NCBI GenBank assembly: GCA_045647865.1
Contig: JAZRMW010000027.1
Location: 62,001-126,000, forward strand
Source of the DNA: Phocaeicola_A sp045647865
GTDB lineage: Bacteria; Bacteroidota; Bacteroidia; Bacteroidales; Bacteroidaceae
Length of the DNA stretch: 64,000 nucleotides
Reading direction: 5' to 3'
Shown here: piece by piece, positions 17,410 through 26,900 of the stretch
Position numbering within the stretch: the first letter of the stretch is position 1
How the letters are laid out: the number at the start of each line of letters is the position of its first letter
Notes under the pieces: generated by a model
Told to the model about the DNA's origin: nothing
What the model saw: only the letters and a program-made list of their open reading frames with translations
The model's database searches: none
Program-made: the position numbers and the translations under genes

Positions 17410-19779
17410 TCACTTCATTATCGTCTCCACCGGCCGTTCCCGTGCCGCGCGCCAGCTCTGTACCGTGACGGTGAGGCAGACGATGGCAGCCACGATGAGG
17501 AAGGCTACGCCGAAGAGCCACCAGTGCAGGGGTGTGCGGTAGGCAAACGACTCCACCCAGATGTTGTAGAGGCTGTAGGCCACGGGGGCGGCAAAGAGGA
17601 AGCAGACCACGAGGATGCGCAGGTACTGCATGTTGAACATCACGAGGATGCCGCGCGTGGTGGCACCGAACACCTTGCGCACGCCTATCTCCTTGCGTTT
17701 GGATTGGGTCTCAAAGAGCACGAGGCCGAAGACACCGATAAGCGAGATGACGAGCGAGATGATGGCACCGGTGAGCACCATGCTGAACTGCTTGTTCTCC
17801 ACGGCGTAGGCTATGTCGGAGATGTCGTCCGAGGTGTAGAACTTCATCTCGCTCTGTCCGCCCGTCAGCTCCTGGTTGAGGTCTGTCAACATGTGGCTGA
17901 CCTTGGCGGCCTTGTCGGGCGAGGTGAGGCGGATGGCACAGTTCAAGTATTGTCCGATGCCCCAATTGGTGGTTCCTTGCACGTAATAGGCAGCTGGCAC
18001 GACCGCCTTGTGGAAGGTTCCGCTTTTGATATCTTCGATGAAACCGATGATTTCGGCTGTTCCTGTTTCAGAACCGATGTGGTCGTTCAACTCCAGGTTG
18101 AAAGCCTTGCGGGCTGCTTCGTTGAAGATAATTTTACCATAGTTGCCCACCGAAGAGTCTTCGGGACGGAAGCCACGCCCTTCGGTCAGTTTGACACCCA
18201 TCGTGCTCAGAAAGTTGTGTTGCACGGGATAGCTCTTGAAGTGAATCTGTTCACCCTTATACTGACGTCCCCACTCCATCACATAGTCACTCTCTCCAAA
18301 GCGGTTGCGGCTCCACGAAGCTTCCACCACATCGGGGCAGGCGTTCAGTGCCTCCATGATGGGGACGTAGTGTTTGCTACGAAGTTCATAATCCACACCC
18401 ATGTAGAGGATGGAGTCGCGGGCGTAGCCCACGGGGCTGTTGTAGAGGAAGTGGGTCTGCGAGGTCATCAGCAGGGTGAAGGTGATGACAATCATTGACA
18501 CGGTGAACTGCATCCCCACCAATGTGCGGCGCAGGGCGCGGCCGGCCTCGGAGAGGGCAAAGTTGCCGTTGATGACCAGGGCGGGCTTGCGCGAAGTGGA
18601 GTACCAAGCGGGATAGACTCCGGAGATGAGGAGGATGACCAGCGTGAGTGCGCCCATCACTCCTAAGATGAGGAGGTTCTGGCTGAAAGCCATGTCGGCG
18701 TGCATGTACTCCAGCAACCACCCCTGTTTGTCGATGATGTTCAGTACTACCAGAGAGAGGCCCAAGGCCAGCACGATGGTGAAGAAGGCCCGTCCCAACT
18801 GCTTCCAGCGGAGCGGCCATGCCCGTGCACCGAAGACGCGGCGCACGTTGATCTCTTTAATATAATATGGTATAAGGGAAATCTCGAAGTTCATGTAGTT
18901 GACCGCCGCAATGGCTACCACCAGCCAGGCGATGAGGAAGTAGAGCATCGTCATGTAGCGGCTGCCCTGCTCTCCACCTGCTTCTTCCGACATGAAGTAA
19001 AGTTCGTGCAGGGTGGGGAGGCCGTATTGTATGGTCGAGTCTTGACTCAGTTCCCTCATCTTGTCGGTTATCATAGAGGCGGCCGTTTCCGGGGTCATCC
19101 CTTCGTGCACTTTGGCATAGACGTGGCTGCCCCACTCTGATGGCTCTTGGTGCATGAAGCGGTCGTACTCCTCTTCGTTCATCGAGTGGTAGATGCAGTT
19201 ACTAAGGATGGAGTTGGTGGGGAAGTCACGATAGACGCCCGACACACGGCGGGTGTATCCGCCCTTGCGGTTGAAGGAGAAGGTGCGCCCCACGTAAGGC
19301 CCCTCCGGGCCGAAAAGCCTTTGGCAGAGACTCAGGGGGAAGAAGTCGGCATTGGGTATTTCGAAATCCACGGCGTTTCCCTCTATCAGGTCGAAGGTGA
19401 AGACCTTGGGCAGTCCCTTGGTCACATCAAGGATGGGGACGCTGATGCTCTTGAACTCTGCGGTAGAGTCGCTATCGCCAATGTCGTAGAAAGAGGCTCC
19501 TTTGTTTCCCCATCTGAAATAGACGGCAGCTTCAAAAGCATCCGCACTGTTGTTTATAAGCCATTCGCCCGTGGGGCCGTTGTGATTTTGGAGCCACATG
19601 CTATTGTTATCCATGCGGCAAATGCGCTCCGCTCCGTCGTGAAACTTGTCGAAACCATGCACCCACTTCACCTCAGCCATCAGCACGTAGAAGATGACGA
19701 AGGCCAGCGTGAGGCCCAGCAGGTTCAGGTAGAATGCCACACGGCGTGTGGCGAACAGGTTATGTAGAAGCTCTTTCAT
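17410..19779 (-). CDS. FtsX-type ABC permease (4 of 4)
   Basis: A 789-residue double FtsX permease. Helix 1 is at about residues 15-36 (FYLNLLGLTLAFVIFYVLMA); the first FtsX unit carries YIKEINVRRVFGARAWP and the second RKEIGVRKVFGATTRGI. Two periplasmic core domains lie between, and it ends with ERPVETIMK. It is the permease closest to the ATPase gene (20454-21128), but 674 bases of repeat-rich spacer separate them. It differs clearly from the other three permeases, so the cluster is not a simple tandem expansion. Its GC-rich codons give long open frames on the opposite strand; these look like shadows. Confidence 0.9.
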   Translation of the reverse strand: MKELLHNLFATRRVAFYLNLLGLTLAFVIFYVLMAEVKWVHGFDKFHDGAERICRMDNNSMWLQNHNGPTGEWLINNSADAFEAAVYFRWGNKGASFYDIGDSDSTAEFKSISVPILDVTKGLPKVFTFDLIEGNAVDFEIPNADFFPLSLCQRLFGPEGPYVGRTFSFNRKGGYTRRVSGVYRDFPTNSILSNCIYHSMNEEEYDRFMHQEPSEWGSHVYAKVHEGMTPETAASMITDKMRELSQDSTIQYGLPTLHELYFMSEEAGGEQGSRYMTMLYFLIAWLVVAIAAVNYMNFEISLIPYYIKEINVRRVFGARAWPLRWKQLGRAFFTIVLALGLSLVVLNIIDKQGWLLEYMHADMAFSQNLLILGVMGALTLVILLISGVYPAWYSTSRKPALVINGNFALSEAGRALRRTLVGMQFTVSMIVITFTLLMTSQTHFLYNSPVGYARDSILYMGVDYELRSKHYVPIMEALNACPDVVEASWSRNRFGESDYVMEWGRQYKGEQIHFKSYPVQHNFLSTMGVKLTEGRGFRPEDSSVGNYGKIIFNEAARKAFNLELNDHIGSETGTAEIIGFIEDIKSGTFHKAVVPAAYYVQGTTNWGIGQYLNCAIRLTSPDKAAKVSHMLTDLNQELTGGQSEMKFYTSDDISDIAYAVENKQFSMVLTGAIISLVISLIGVFGLVLFETQSKRKEIGVRKVFGATTRGILVMFNMQYLRILVVCFLFAAPVAYSLYNIWVESFAYRTPLHWWLFGVAFLIVAAIVCLTVTVQSWRAARERPVETIMK

Positions 19780-19889
19780 ACGTTTTTTCTTCGTTTTTTC
19801 TTGTTTTTACCTCTTCGGTACTTCTTTCTTTCTATTCCGTTAATAGTTGTATTTCAAATGTTTGCAGTTTCCTGAGAATTTCCTTAATG

Positions 19890-20035
19890 GGGAACTGTAG
19901 TTTCTCTGGTGGGAAACTCGCGTTTCTCTGATAGGAAATTCACGTTCCCCTTTAAGAGAAACTCGCGTTTCCGTCAAGAGAAACTCGCGTTTCTGTCAAG
20001 AGAAATTTGCGTTTCTGTCAAGAGAAATTCTTATC
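19890..20035. repeat. 22-bp tandem array of small palindromes (array A)
   Basis: About seven units with near-exact 22-bp spacing. Their GAAA starts are at 19892, 19913, 19935, 19958, 19980, 20002 and 20024. The core of a unit is GAAAC-TCGC-GTTTC, a dyad with a 4-bp centre, followed by an 8-bp spacer such as TGTCAAGA. Central units are almost identical and outer ones are degenerate. It lies in the spacer between the ATPase and FtsX genes. Spacing near two helical turns would put all dyads on one DNA face. Confidence 0.8.
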
Positions 20036-20243
20036 CCTTGATTGTGTGTTAGTTACACTTCTCATTTTTTTTTGCAGGGCACGCACACACGGGAAACTAA
20101 TACAACATTATTATCATTTTCTTTTGCTTATGAATGTGTGTGTACGTGCGCCTGCTTTATCGGGAGTTTGAGGTTCAAGGTTTAATTTGTTGTATCCTGT
20201 TTGTTTTGAGTTCTTTTTCAACGCGCAAGTCTATGAGGTTCAG

Positions 20244-20378
20244 TAGTAACCACAACTCTCCCTCTAAGTTAGAGGGAGTCCCCGTAGGGGGAGGGCGTGT
20301 GTCCATAAAATCCTCATTCTCACACACTCCTCCGGCCTAAGGCCACCTCCCCTAACTTAGGGGAGGAGTGGTAGTTAC
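20244..20378. repeat. MITE-like palindromic element, ~135 bp
   Basis: The outer ends are imperfect inverted repeats (AGTAACCACAACTC and GAGTGGTAGTTACT). Inside are two near-perfect palindromes, CTCCCTCTAA-G-TTAGAGGGAG (20258-20278) and CCTCCCCTAA-C-TTAGGGGAGG (20346-20366), plus CCCCGTAGGGG and GGCCTAAGGCC hairpins. No coding capacity. Similar in build and size to the 15223-15361 element. Confidence 0.7.
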
Positions 20379-20453
20379 TTCGCTCTTTATATCAAACTCA
20401 CGTAAAGCAAGGCACATCAAATTGGACACCCTACCTTGAACTTTGAACCTTCC

Positions 20454-21128
20454 TCACACCGTAATCTCCGTCACAATGTTACCGTCGAACATGTTGATGA
20501 TGCGGTCGGCAAAGCCGGCGTCGCGTTGCGAGTGGGTCACCATCACGATGGTGGCACCTTCGGCATGGAGCTGCTTCAGGAGGTTGAGCACCTCGAGACC
20601 GTTCTTGGAGTCGAGGTTACCCGTAGGCTCGTCGGCAAGGATTACCTTGGGGTTGCTGATGCCGGCGCGGGCGATGGCCACACGTTGCTGCTGACCTCCC
20701 GAGAGCTGGTTGGGGAAATGCTTGGCGCGATGGCTGATATCCATGCGGGCCATCACCTCCTCGACGCGGCGCTTGCGCTCTTCGGCCGGCACACGCATAT
20801 AGACGAGCGGAAGCTCGATGTTGCGGTACACGGTGAGGTCGTCAATCAGGTTGAAGCTCTGGAAGACGAAACCGATACCTCCGCGGCGGAGCATGGTCTG
20901 TTCGTCCTCGGTGAAGGTGGATACCTCCTGTCCGTCCAGCCAGTACTGTCCCTCCGTAGGGTTGTCAAGCAGACCCAGCATGTTCATCAGTGTGGATTTT
21001 CCACAGCCCGAAGGACCCATGACGGCCACGAACTCGCCCTTCTTCACTTCGATACTCACGTTTGATACGGCAATGGTTTCTACCATTTCGGTACGGAATA
21101 CTTTCCGCAAACATTCAGTTTTAATCAT
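20454..21128 (-). CDS. LolD/MacB-type ABC ATPase
   Basis: A 224-residue nucleotide-binding subunit with Walker A GPSGCGKST (38-46), Q-loop FVFQSFNL, signature LSGGQQQR and Walker B VILADEPTGNLD, followed by VTHSQ with the switch His. The acidic GNLD and the short stand-alone form are typical of ATPases serving FtsX-fold permeases. It is first in the FtsX cluster and the only ATPase there, so it probably drives all four permeases. Its upstream region is shared with the divergent two-component genes and holds a sigma-54-like element and a palindrome. One small deviation is RAGIS where RALV/RALI is usual after the signature. Confidence 0.95.
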   Translation of the reverse strand: MIKTECLRKVFRTEMVETIAVSNVSIEVKKGEFVAVMGPSGCGKSTLMNMLGLLDNPTEGQYWLDGQEVSTFTEDEQTMLRRGGIGFVFQSFNLIDDLTVYRNIELPLVYMRVPAEERKRRVEEVMARMDISHRAKHFPNQLSGGQQQRVAIARAGISNPKVILADEPTGNLDSKNGLEVLNLLKQLHAEGATIVMVTHSQRDAGFADRIINMFDGNIVTEITV

Positions 21129-21165
21129 AACTAATAGTTTTTAAGTTTATAAATATGTATTGTTT

Positions 21166-21181
21166 TGCATTTCCAATTCCA
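21166..21181 (-). promoter_or_regulatory. Possible sigma-54 (-24/-12) promoter for the FtsX cluster
   Basis: On the minus strand, TGGAATTGGAAATGCA has GG and GC ten bases apart, as in the sigma-54 consensus TGGCACGNNNNTTGCA, and matches 8 of its 12 defined positions. It would start transcription about 25-30 bases before the ATPase ATG. A GG-N10-GC match can occur by chance, so this is tentative. An alternative housekeeping -7 box, TAATTTTG, lies at 21212-21205 but has no good -33 partner. Confidence 0.35.
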
Positions 21182-21272
21182 TGCGTTTTTGCTTTTTTGC
21201 TGAACAAAATTATTGAATTATGCAAGAACCAGATGTTAAAAAACCGTTAAATCGTATTTGGAAGGGCAAAAT

Positions 21273-21289
21273 TGTATGATTTTCATACA
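21273..21289. promoter_or_regulatory. Palindromic operator candidate, TGTATGA-TTT-TCATACA
   Basis: A perfect 7+7 bp dyad with a 3-bp centre in the intergenic region between the ATPase gene and the response-regulator gene. It covers the -33 area of the regulator's own promoter (which lacks a -33 TTTG) and lies about 100 bases upstream of the sigma-54-like element of the divergent cluster. It is a natural candidate for the binding site of the adjacent regulator. Confidence 0.55.
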
Positions 21290-21308
21290 CTCAATTTTTG
21301 GAAATGCG

Positions 21309-21316
21309 TATTTTTG
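21309..21316 (+). promoter_or_regulatory. -7 element of the two-component operon
   Basis: TATTTTTG matches TAnnTTTG exactly and lies 19 bases before the chosen ATG. No TTTG is present at the expected -33 position, where the 21273-21289 palindrome sits, which suggests activator dependence. The leader would be very short. Confidence 0.5.
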
Positions 21317-21335
21317 CACAAAAAATAGAGTTTTT

Positions 21336-21935
21336 ATGTTCGAATATCATGTTGTAGTTATCGATGACAATCAAGCCGTGCTTCAGTCTCTGAAGTTGGT
21401 GCTTGAGGATGTTTTTGCCAAAGTTACGACCTTACCGCATCCTCATGGATTACCGGGTATTCTCTCTGCTGGTAAGGTGGATGTCGTGTTGCTGGACATG
21501 AATTTCAGTGTGCTGAAACTTGACGGTCAGGAGGGACTTACTTGGCTGAAGTATATCAAGGAGCGGCCTGCATCGCCTGCCGTGGTGATGATAACAGCCT
21601 TCGGCGACATCAAATTGGCCGTAAATGCGATGAAGGAGGGAGCAGAGGATTTCGTTACCAAACCGTGGGACAATGATGAGTTGGTGGAAAAACTGCTTAG
21701 AGCCATTGAAAAAAAAGTGGAGAAACAGGTGGTAGACGAAAAGGTGGGCGAAGCTGACTTGTTGCGCGAACGTCAAGAGCATACACGGCAGATGACGCTC
21801 GATGAACTGGAAAAGTTGCACATCATGGAAATCATGCAGGAATGTGACGGAAACTTGAGCGTTGCTTCCAAGCGGTTAGGCATCGGACGACAAAAATTGT
21901 ATGATCGGTTGAGAAAATATGGTCTGGTAGTATGA
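21336..21935 (+). CDS. Response regulator with receiver and Fis-type HTH, no AAA+ domain
   Basis: A 199-residue protein starting MFEYHVVVIDDNQ; longer in-frame starts would place 26 unrelated residues before the receiver and run through the promoter. The receiver has acidic pair D10/D11, phospho-site D54 (VVLLDMNF), the ITAFGD segment and K105 (VTKPWD). Receiver and HTH both resemble NtrC-class regulators: the C-terminus (MQECDGNLSVASKRLGIGRQKLYDRLRKYGL) is an HTH_8/Fis domain. The ~230-residue sigma-54-activating AAA+ domain between them is absent, as in the RegA/ActR/PrrA type. It overlaps the kinase gene by 4 bases (ATGA) and probably controls the divergent FtsX cluster, perhaps also the convergent RND-ABC cluster. 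Confidence 0.92.
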   Translation: MFEYHVVVIDDNQAVLQSLKLVLEDVFAKVTTLPHPHGLPGILSAGKVDVVLLDMNFSVLKLDGQEGLTWLKYIKERPASPAVVMITAFGDIKLAVNAMKEGAEDFVTKPWDNDELVEKLLRAIEKKVEKQVVDEKVGEADLLRERQEHTRQMTLDELEKLHIMEIMQECDGNLSVASKRLGIGRQKLYDRLRKYGLVV

Positions 21936-22936
21936 ATATAAAGAGTATAAAGACAAAAATGCAAACGGTCTTGAAAATGAAGAATGCCTATCAGGTACGC
22001 TTTGTGTTCATGGCCTTGCTTTTTATGGCTTTAGGATGGTTGATGGCCCTCTCTTGTTCAGGGGAATGGACGTTTGTTTTCGTGATTCTCATTGTCGTGG
22101 TGACCTTCGTATTGATGAGGCATCTGGTAAAGATGGCAAACTTTGTGCCTGGTCAGGTGAACTACTTTCTGCGTTCGCTCCTATGTCATGACTACATGAT
22201 TCACTTTACTGAGTCCAAGGATATGGAGTTGAAAGATATGTATGAGAACATGAACCGTATCATCGCCCAATATCGTGAAAACTTGTTGGACATCCATTCC
22301 AAACAGCAATACTACAACCGTCTGTTGCGTATCATGACGCACGAGTTGCGCAACTCCATCACGCCTGTCATTACTTTGTCAAGTGATATGTTGAGGCGAC
22401 CGGAAAATTATCATCCGGACAGGTTGCGTAGGGGGATGGAGGTGATACACGGACAATGTAAAAACGTGAAGTCTTTCCTCGATTCGTATTACCAACTGAC
22501 TCATTTGCCCGTTCCGGAGAAAGGAAAAATAGAACTGGATGAGTTTTTCGGCCGGATGCAGGAACTTACAAATGATTCTGTGATTCACTTCTCGTGGGCA
22601 AAGAACATGACTTTGATGGCTGACGAATCCATGTTGAGTCTTGTATTGACAAATCTTATCAAGAACGCACGCGAGGCAACATTGGATATTCCGGATGCAT
22701 GTGTCCACGTCGTTGCTACGGTGGCAGCAGGTGTGCCTTACATTCAAGTGAGCGATAATGGTCCGGGAGTTCCCGAAAATTTGCGCGAAGAGATTTTTCT
22801 TCCTTTCTATACGACGAAACAGGAGGGTACAGGTATCGGCCTTTGTTTGAGCCGTCAAATGATGCGCCAACATGGCGGCGACTTGAAATTGCTTCCTACA
22901 AATGCAAAAGGAGCGGTGTTCATAGTGACGTTCTGA
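21932..22936 (+). CDS. Membrane histidine kinase partner
   Basis: A 334-residue kinase with two N-terminal helices (about 23-42 and 47-64) separated by only a few residues, so almost no periplasmic sensor. A short linker or coiled coil follows, then the H-box RIMTHELRNSITP (His about 137) and the HATPase domain: N-box NLIKNAREA, G1 VSDNGPGVP, F-box FLPFYTTK, G2 GTGIGLCLS. HxLRNxxxP with the YTTK motif is the NtrB-like HPK4 type, matching the NtrC-like regulator. Lack of a sensor domain suggests it reads membrane state or a partner, as BceS-type intramembrane kinases do with FtsX permeases. That link is inference. Confidence 0.93.
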   Translation: MNIKSIKTKMQTVLKMKNAYQVRFVFMALLFMALGWLMALSCSGEWTFVFVILIVVVTFVLMRHLVKMANFVPGQVNYFLRSLLCHDYMIHFTESKDMELKDMYENMNRIIAQYRENLLDIHSKQQYYNRLLRIMTHELRNSITPVITLSSDMLRRPENYHPDRLRRGMEVIHGQCKNVKSFLDSYYQLTHLPVPEKGKIELDEFFGRMQELTNDSVIHFSWAKNMTLMADESMLSLVLTNLIKNAREATLDIPDACVHVVATVAAGVPYIQVSDNGPGVPENLREEIFLPFYTTKQEGTGIGLCLSRQMMRQHGGDLKLLPTNAKGAVFIVTF

Positions 22937-22974
22937 TGATACTTAGTATCAGAGAGAAGCAATTATAATCATAA

Positions 22975-23008
22975 AAGGTACCAAATGAAAAATCTCATTT
23001 GATACCTT
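22975..23008. terminator. Hairpin between convergent kinase and ABC-2 permease genes
   Basis: 14-bp arms AAGGTACCAAATGA and TCATTTGATACCTT with one mismatch and a 6-base loop. On the minus strand the stem is followed by TTTTATGATT, so it best serves the minus-strand gene ending at 23060. A perfect TGATAC-TTA-GTATCA dyad lies directly after the kinase stop (22937-22951). Confidence 0.6.
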
Positions 23009-23059
23009 GATAAGACTTAAGAAAACATTCTTCATCTACTTCCAAATGTGGTCTTGGTT

Positions 23060-23755
23060 TTAAATGAATTTTTCCCGCTTTTGGAGATTCATCAAACCTA
23101 ACATGATCCATACAAGTTGTCCGATGAAAAGGAATAGACGGTTCTTGAAAACAGTGTCTCCCCAAATAATGGGGTGGATATTCTCGGGTAGTCGGTAAGG
23201 ATTGAGGGAGATATCCCACATCGTGTCCCGGAAGAAAGAATCACGCAAAAAGATGAAGAGTATTCCCATGATGATAAGGAGGATGGCTGTGGCATTACCA
23301 CTACGGGTGAGGGTAGAGAAGTAGAATGCCAAATTACCAACAAACAGTACAGGAAACATCAGTTCACCGGCCATACCGAAAGGATTGATGGGGAAAACCA
23401 ACCAATAAGTGATAAACCCGTATCCGACTAACACCAGAAATACCAATATGTAAATGAGTATCAAACGGGCAAACCATACCTTATACATATAGTTGGGGAT
23501 TCCGAATAGAATCTCCAATATGCGATTGTCGGCATCATTCTGTATGCCGAATGCTGCAGGATAGAATACCAATAACAGGGATGGAAAGAACAGATGACCG
23601 TATATCATTTCGTCATTGGGGAGCTCGCCCATCCAGACACTATTCCACATAAAATAGGCGGTAAGCAAGAAACTGGTGAGAAGGAACCAAAGGAATTTTC
23701 CACCAAAAATAATCTTCATATTGGCCGAGGCCGCAGTATAGAGGCTATTTTTCAT
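23060..23755 (-). CDS. ABC-2-type permease, last gene of the RND-ABC cluster
   Basis: A 231-residue integral membrane protein with about six helices (for example FLWFLLTSFLLTAYFMW, LFFPSLLLVFYPAAFGI, LILIYILVFLVLVGYGFITYWL and AILLIIMGILFIFL). The conserved tract IQNDADNRILEILFGIPNYMYKVWFARL has the look of the ABC-2/CcmB-like permease family (loop after helix 2 with ExLxxxP). It lies 147 bases past the RND-ABC fusion with only a GGAGATAA-type repeat between, so co-transcription is likely. It is a candidate membrane partner for the ATPase half of the fusion or for the free ATPase at 37847-38743. Confidence 0.75.
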   Translation of the reverse strand: MKNSLYTAASANMKIIFGGKFLWFLLTSFLLTAYFMWNSVWMGELPNDEMIYGHLFFPSLLLVFYPAAFGIQNDADNRILEILFGIPNYMYKVWFARLILIYILVFLVLVGYGFITYWLVFPINPFGMAGELMFPVLFVGNLAFYFSTLTRSGNATAILLIIMGILFIFLRDSFFRDTMWDISLNPYRLPENIHPIIWGDTVFKNRLFLFIGQLVWIMLGLMNLQKREKFI

Positions 23756-23850
23756 TTCAGAGTTTTATGGGTTAAAGTTTTAACAATGGGATTGAAGTCG
23801 ATAATGGATGATAGGGAGACAAGAGCCAATGGCATTACAATACACCTGGC

Positions 23851-23895
23851 CTTTATCTCCTTTTCATCTCCATATTATTTCTTTTATCTCCATAT
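23851..23895. repeat. GGAGATAA-type spacer repeat
   Basis: On the minus strand, copies of GGAGATAA or close variants follow the stop of the RND-ABC fusion gene. The same spacer design appears at 8901-8932 and 11311-11349 in the separate FtsX cluster. Confidence 0.55.
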
Positions 23896-23902
23896 AATCT
23901 AA

Positions 23903-26900
23903 TTATATTTCTTTCAGCAAACAGAGATAGGCATCTTCCAGATTGGCTTCTACAAGGACTGCACCTTCACGCGGACAAGTGGGTGAGATGTAGCGGACCT
24001 TTATCTGATTTCCATCCATCATGTTATTTACAATCAACTTGCTGTCAAGTTGAGAAATTTCATTAGGCGGAATGTTGAATGTCCACACTTTGTTTTCTGC
24101 CATCTTGATCATATCCATTGGCTCACCATAGTACTTCAGCAAACCTCGGTTGATGACTGCAACTTGGTTACATGAACTGGCGATGTCCTCGATGATGTGG
24201 GTTGAGAAGATGACGATACGATCGCGGCTGAGTTCTACTAACAAGTTACGGAAACGGATACGCTCGCGTGGATCAAGACCTGCAGTTGGTTCATCCACTA
24301 CAAGGATACGTGGCAGATGAAGCAATATCAAAGCAATACCGATACGCTGTTTCATACCACCGGAGAATGAACCGATTTTGTTGTCCTTCCGTTCAAACAT
24401 GTGTACAGACTTGAGTACATATTCCAAACGTTCCTTACGGACTTTATTATCTGTAATACCTTTTAATATGGCTTGGTAATTGAGGAAATCCCATGCACTC
24501 ATGTTTTCATACATACCGAATTCTTGTGGGAGGAAACCAATCAGACTTTGGAGTTCTTCGCGATATTCCAATGTGTTCATTCCATTAATCCAAATGGTTC
24601 CGTAACTTTGGTCAAGGATACCTGTGATGATACGCATCATGGTAGATTTTCCTGCACCGTTAGGACCAAGAAGTCCGAACATACCTGTCTTGATATCGAA
24701 TGAAACACCTCGCAAGGCCTTGAATGGAGTACGGCGACGTCCAATAATGGGAATACTCTTGACCAAAAGGAACAGTGTACGGCGGGTTTCGGCAAAACGT
24801 CCGGTAAGACGTTCTACATTGATGTTGTTATCATAGAGATAAGCTGATGTGAGATTCACAGCAATGCCTAATGCCCATACTACACCCATCACGATTGTTG
24901 CTGAGGCCTCTATACCACGCTGGTATAAGAAATACAGAGTCAGAACCGGGAGTCCGAAGTAGATGAAATGGTGAATACGCTTCAGCATACGCTTTTTCTC
25001 GGGCAGACGGTATCCGATGTATTTACGTACCATACCCCAAATGTGGTATAGACCGGCACAAACGATAAAGGTCATCACGACAATCCAGAAACTGCTTTCG
25101 AGGTAAAAAGCTGCCATATAAGCAAAGAAAGCAAAGACTACAACCTGCCAAAGAATGGGAAGAAAATCTCCCAATTGATGGAATTTGCGATCCAAACCTA
25201 AACGGCGACGAATCTTCAAACCACTAATCCATTGGCGTTCGAAAAGAGGTGCACGGTCATAAATCTTCACCAAATTACGTATTTCGATGACAATTGATTC
25301 GTCTTCCTTGATAACATGGGCATTTGCCAATCGGATGGATGACATGATGAACCAAGTACATCCGGGTATCAAGCTTGTCAACGCCATCAAGTATAGCAAT
25401 TGAATGAATATACCGTCAACACGGGTGTATATGTAAATGACTCCCAAAACAAAAATTACGGCATGAAGCGTATGTAAGTAAGGACTAAGTGACCGATACC
25501 AACGCAAAATGTTTTCCATAGACAGATATACTGTAGGTATCAGTACAAGAGTCAACAATGCTGAGAAGGAGAGACCACCAATAACTGTGACGGCAAACGG
25601 AGCACCGATTGCTCCTGCATAATCCGTATCGCCCATAGCCATTGGCAACATGGCTATGACGGTCGTGATGGTGGTAATGAGAATCGGACGCAGACGGGAG
25701 AAACCACTGGTGATTAAGGCACGGTTACGTCCATATCCACGTTTACGCAGAATATTAGCATAGTCGATAAGGATGATACCATTGTTTACCACTACACCTA
25801 ACAGAATAAGGAATCCGGTCAAGGTGTTGGCATTCAGAAGTGTTCCTCCTGTAATGAGCAGTCCTAACAGAGAGCCAATGGCTGCAAGTGGTATTGTGAA
25901 TAACAATACGAAAGGTGTAGATACAGACTGGAATACAGACGCTAAGATCATGAAGATCAAGATCAGTGATGCCATAATCAAGAACTTGAATTCTGTCATA
26001 GACTCGTCTGTTCTGACGGCCTCAATGGCTATTCCACTAGGAAGATTGTAGCCTGCAATCAGTTGGTCTATTTCATCACGATAGCCTTCGAGTACATCTT
26101 TTGGAAGATCTTCGCTTTGATCTATTGTATAAGTAACAGTGATTTCACGGTCACGATTGACGCGGTTAATTCTTGAAATATCGCGGGTATATTTGATGTT
26201 TGCCAATGAAGCCAATTCATGTAATCCGCCATTTGCGTCTTCTATCATTATCCGTCGCAGATCATCTACCGTTTTAGGCATATTCTGCAATTTCTCTTCT
26301 TGCTCTTTAGTGAGATTTTCTTTGATAACAATTTCATATTCTTCAGTGCCTAATTTTAAGTTGGTACCTGTACTAAGTTCACGTCCCAACGAATTAAGAC
26401 CAGAAGTAATATTTTGTCGAGAAATGTCATACGAAGCTAACAGAACAGGGTCGAATGTCAGATGTATTTCGCGGCGGCGTCCGGGATTTGTGGTCCATGT
26501 TGATGCGATGAAGTCCATTTCATCAAGATAGTAGCGGATATCTTCGGCAATAACATCCATCATTTCAAAGTCAGAACCTTTGATTACAATGCGTTCACTG
26601 TTATCTCCCACACCCAATATGCTCATGAAATTATTCATCGCTGTCATAGCTCCACTTTCGGACGCTTGTGAAGCTCCTGCACTGATGCGGACCCAAATGT
26701 TCGGAATACGCATACGACGATTCAAATCGGATATGATATCTGAAATGTCACGTCCGCCATATTTGTAGTAATCTTCTTTCAGAGTCATCGTAATAGAAGC
26801 AGCTTCTTCTTCAATACGGCTGATTACATCCTCTTTTTCAGGGAAACTATCCAGTTTGGATTCAAGCAGAGATACTATTTTTTCCGAATATTCCAATGTG

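Noticed and set aside
17524..18498. Plus-strand frame opposite FtsX gene 4
   Set aside because: Same reasoning: a His/Glu/Val-rich shadow in a GC-rich gene, no ribosome-binding or promoter support.
19890..20035. CRISPR array
   Set aside because: Units are contiguous 22-mers with no unique spacers and no cas genes nearby; this is a tandem repeat.
21258..21335. N-terminal extension of the response regulator
   Set aside because: The upstream start would read through the promoter and add residues unlike any receiver; the start at 21336 begins the receiver fold directly.
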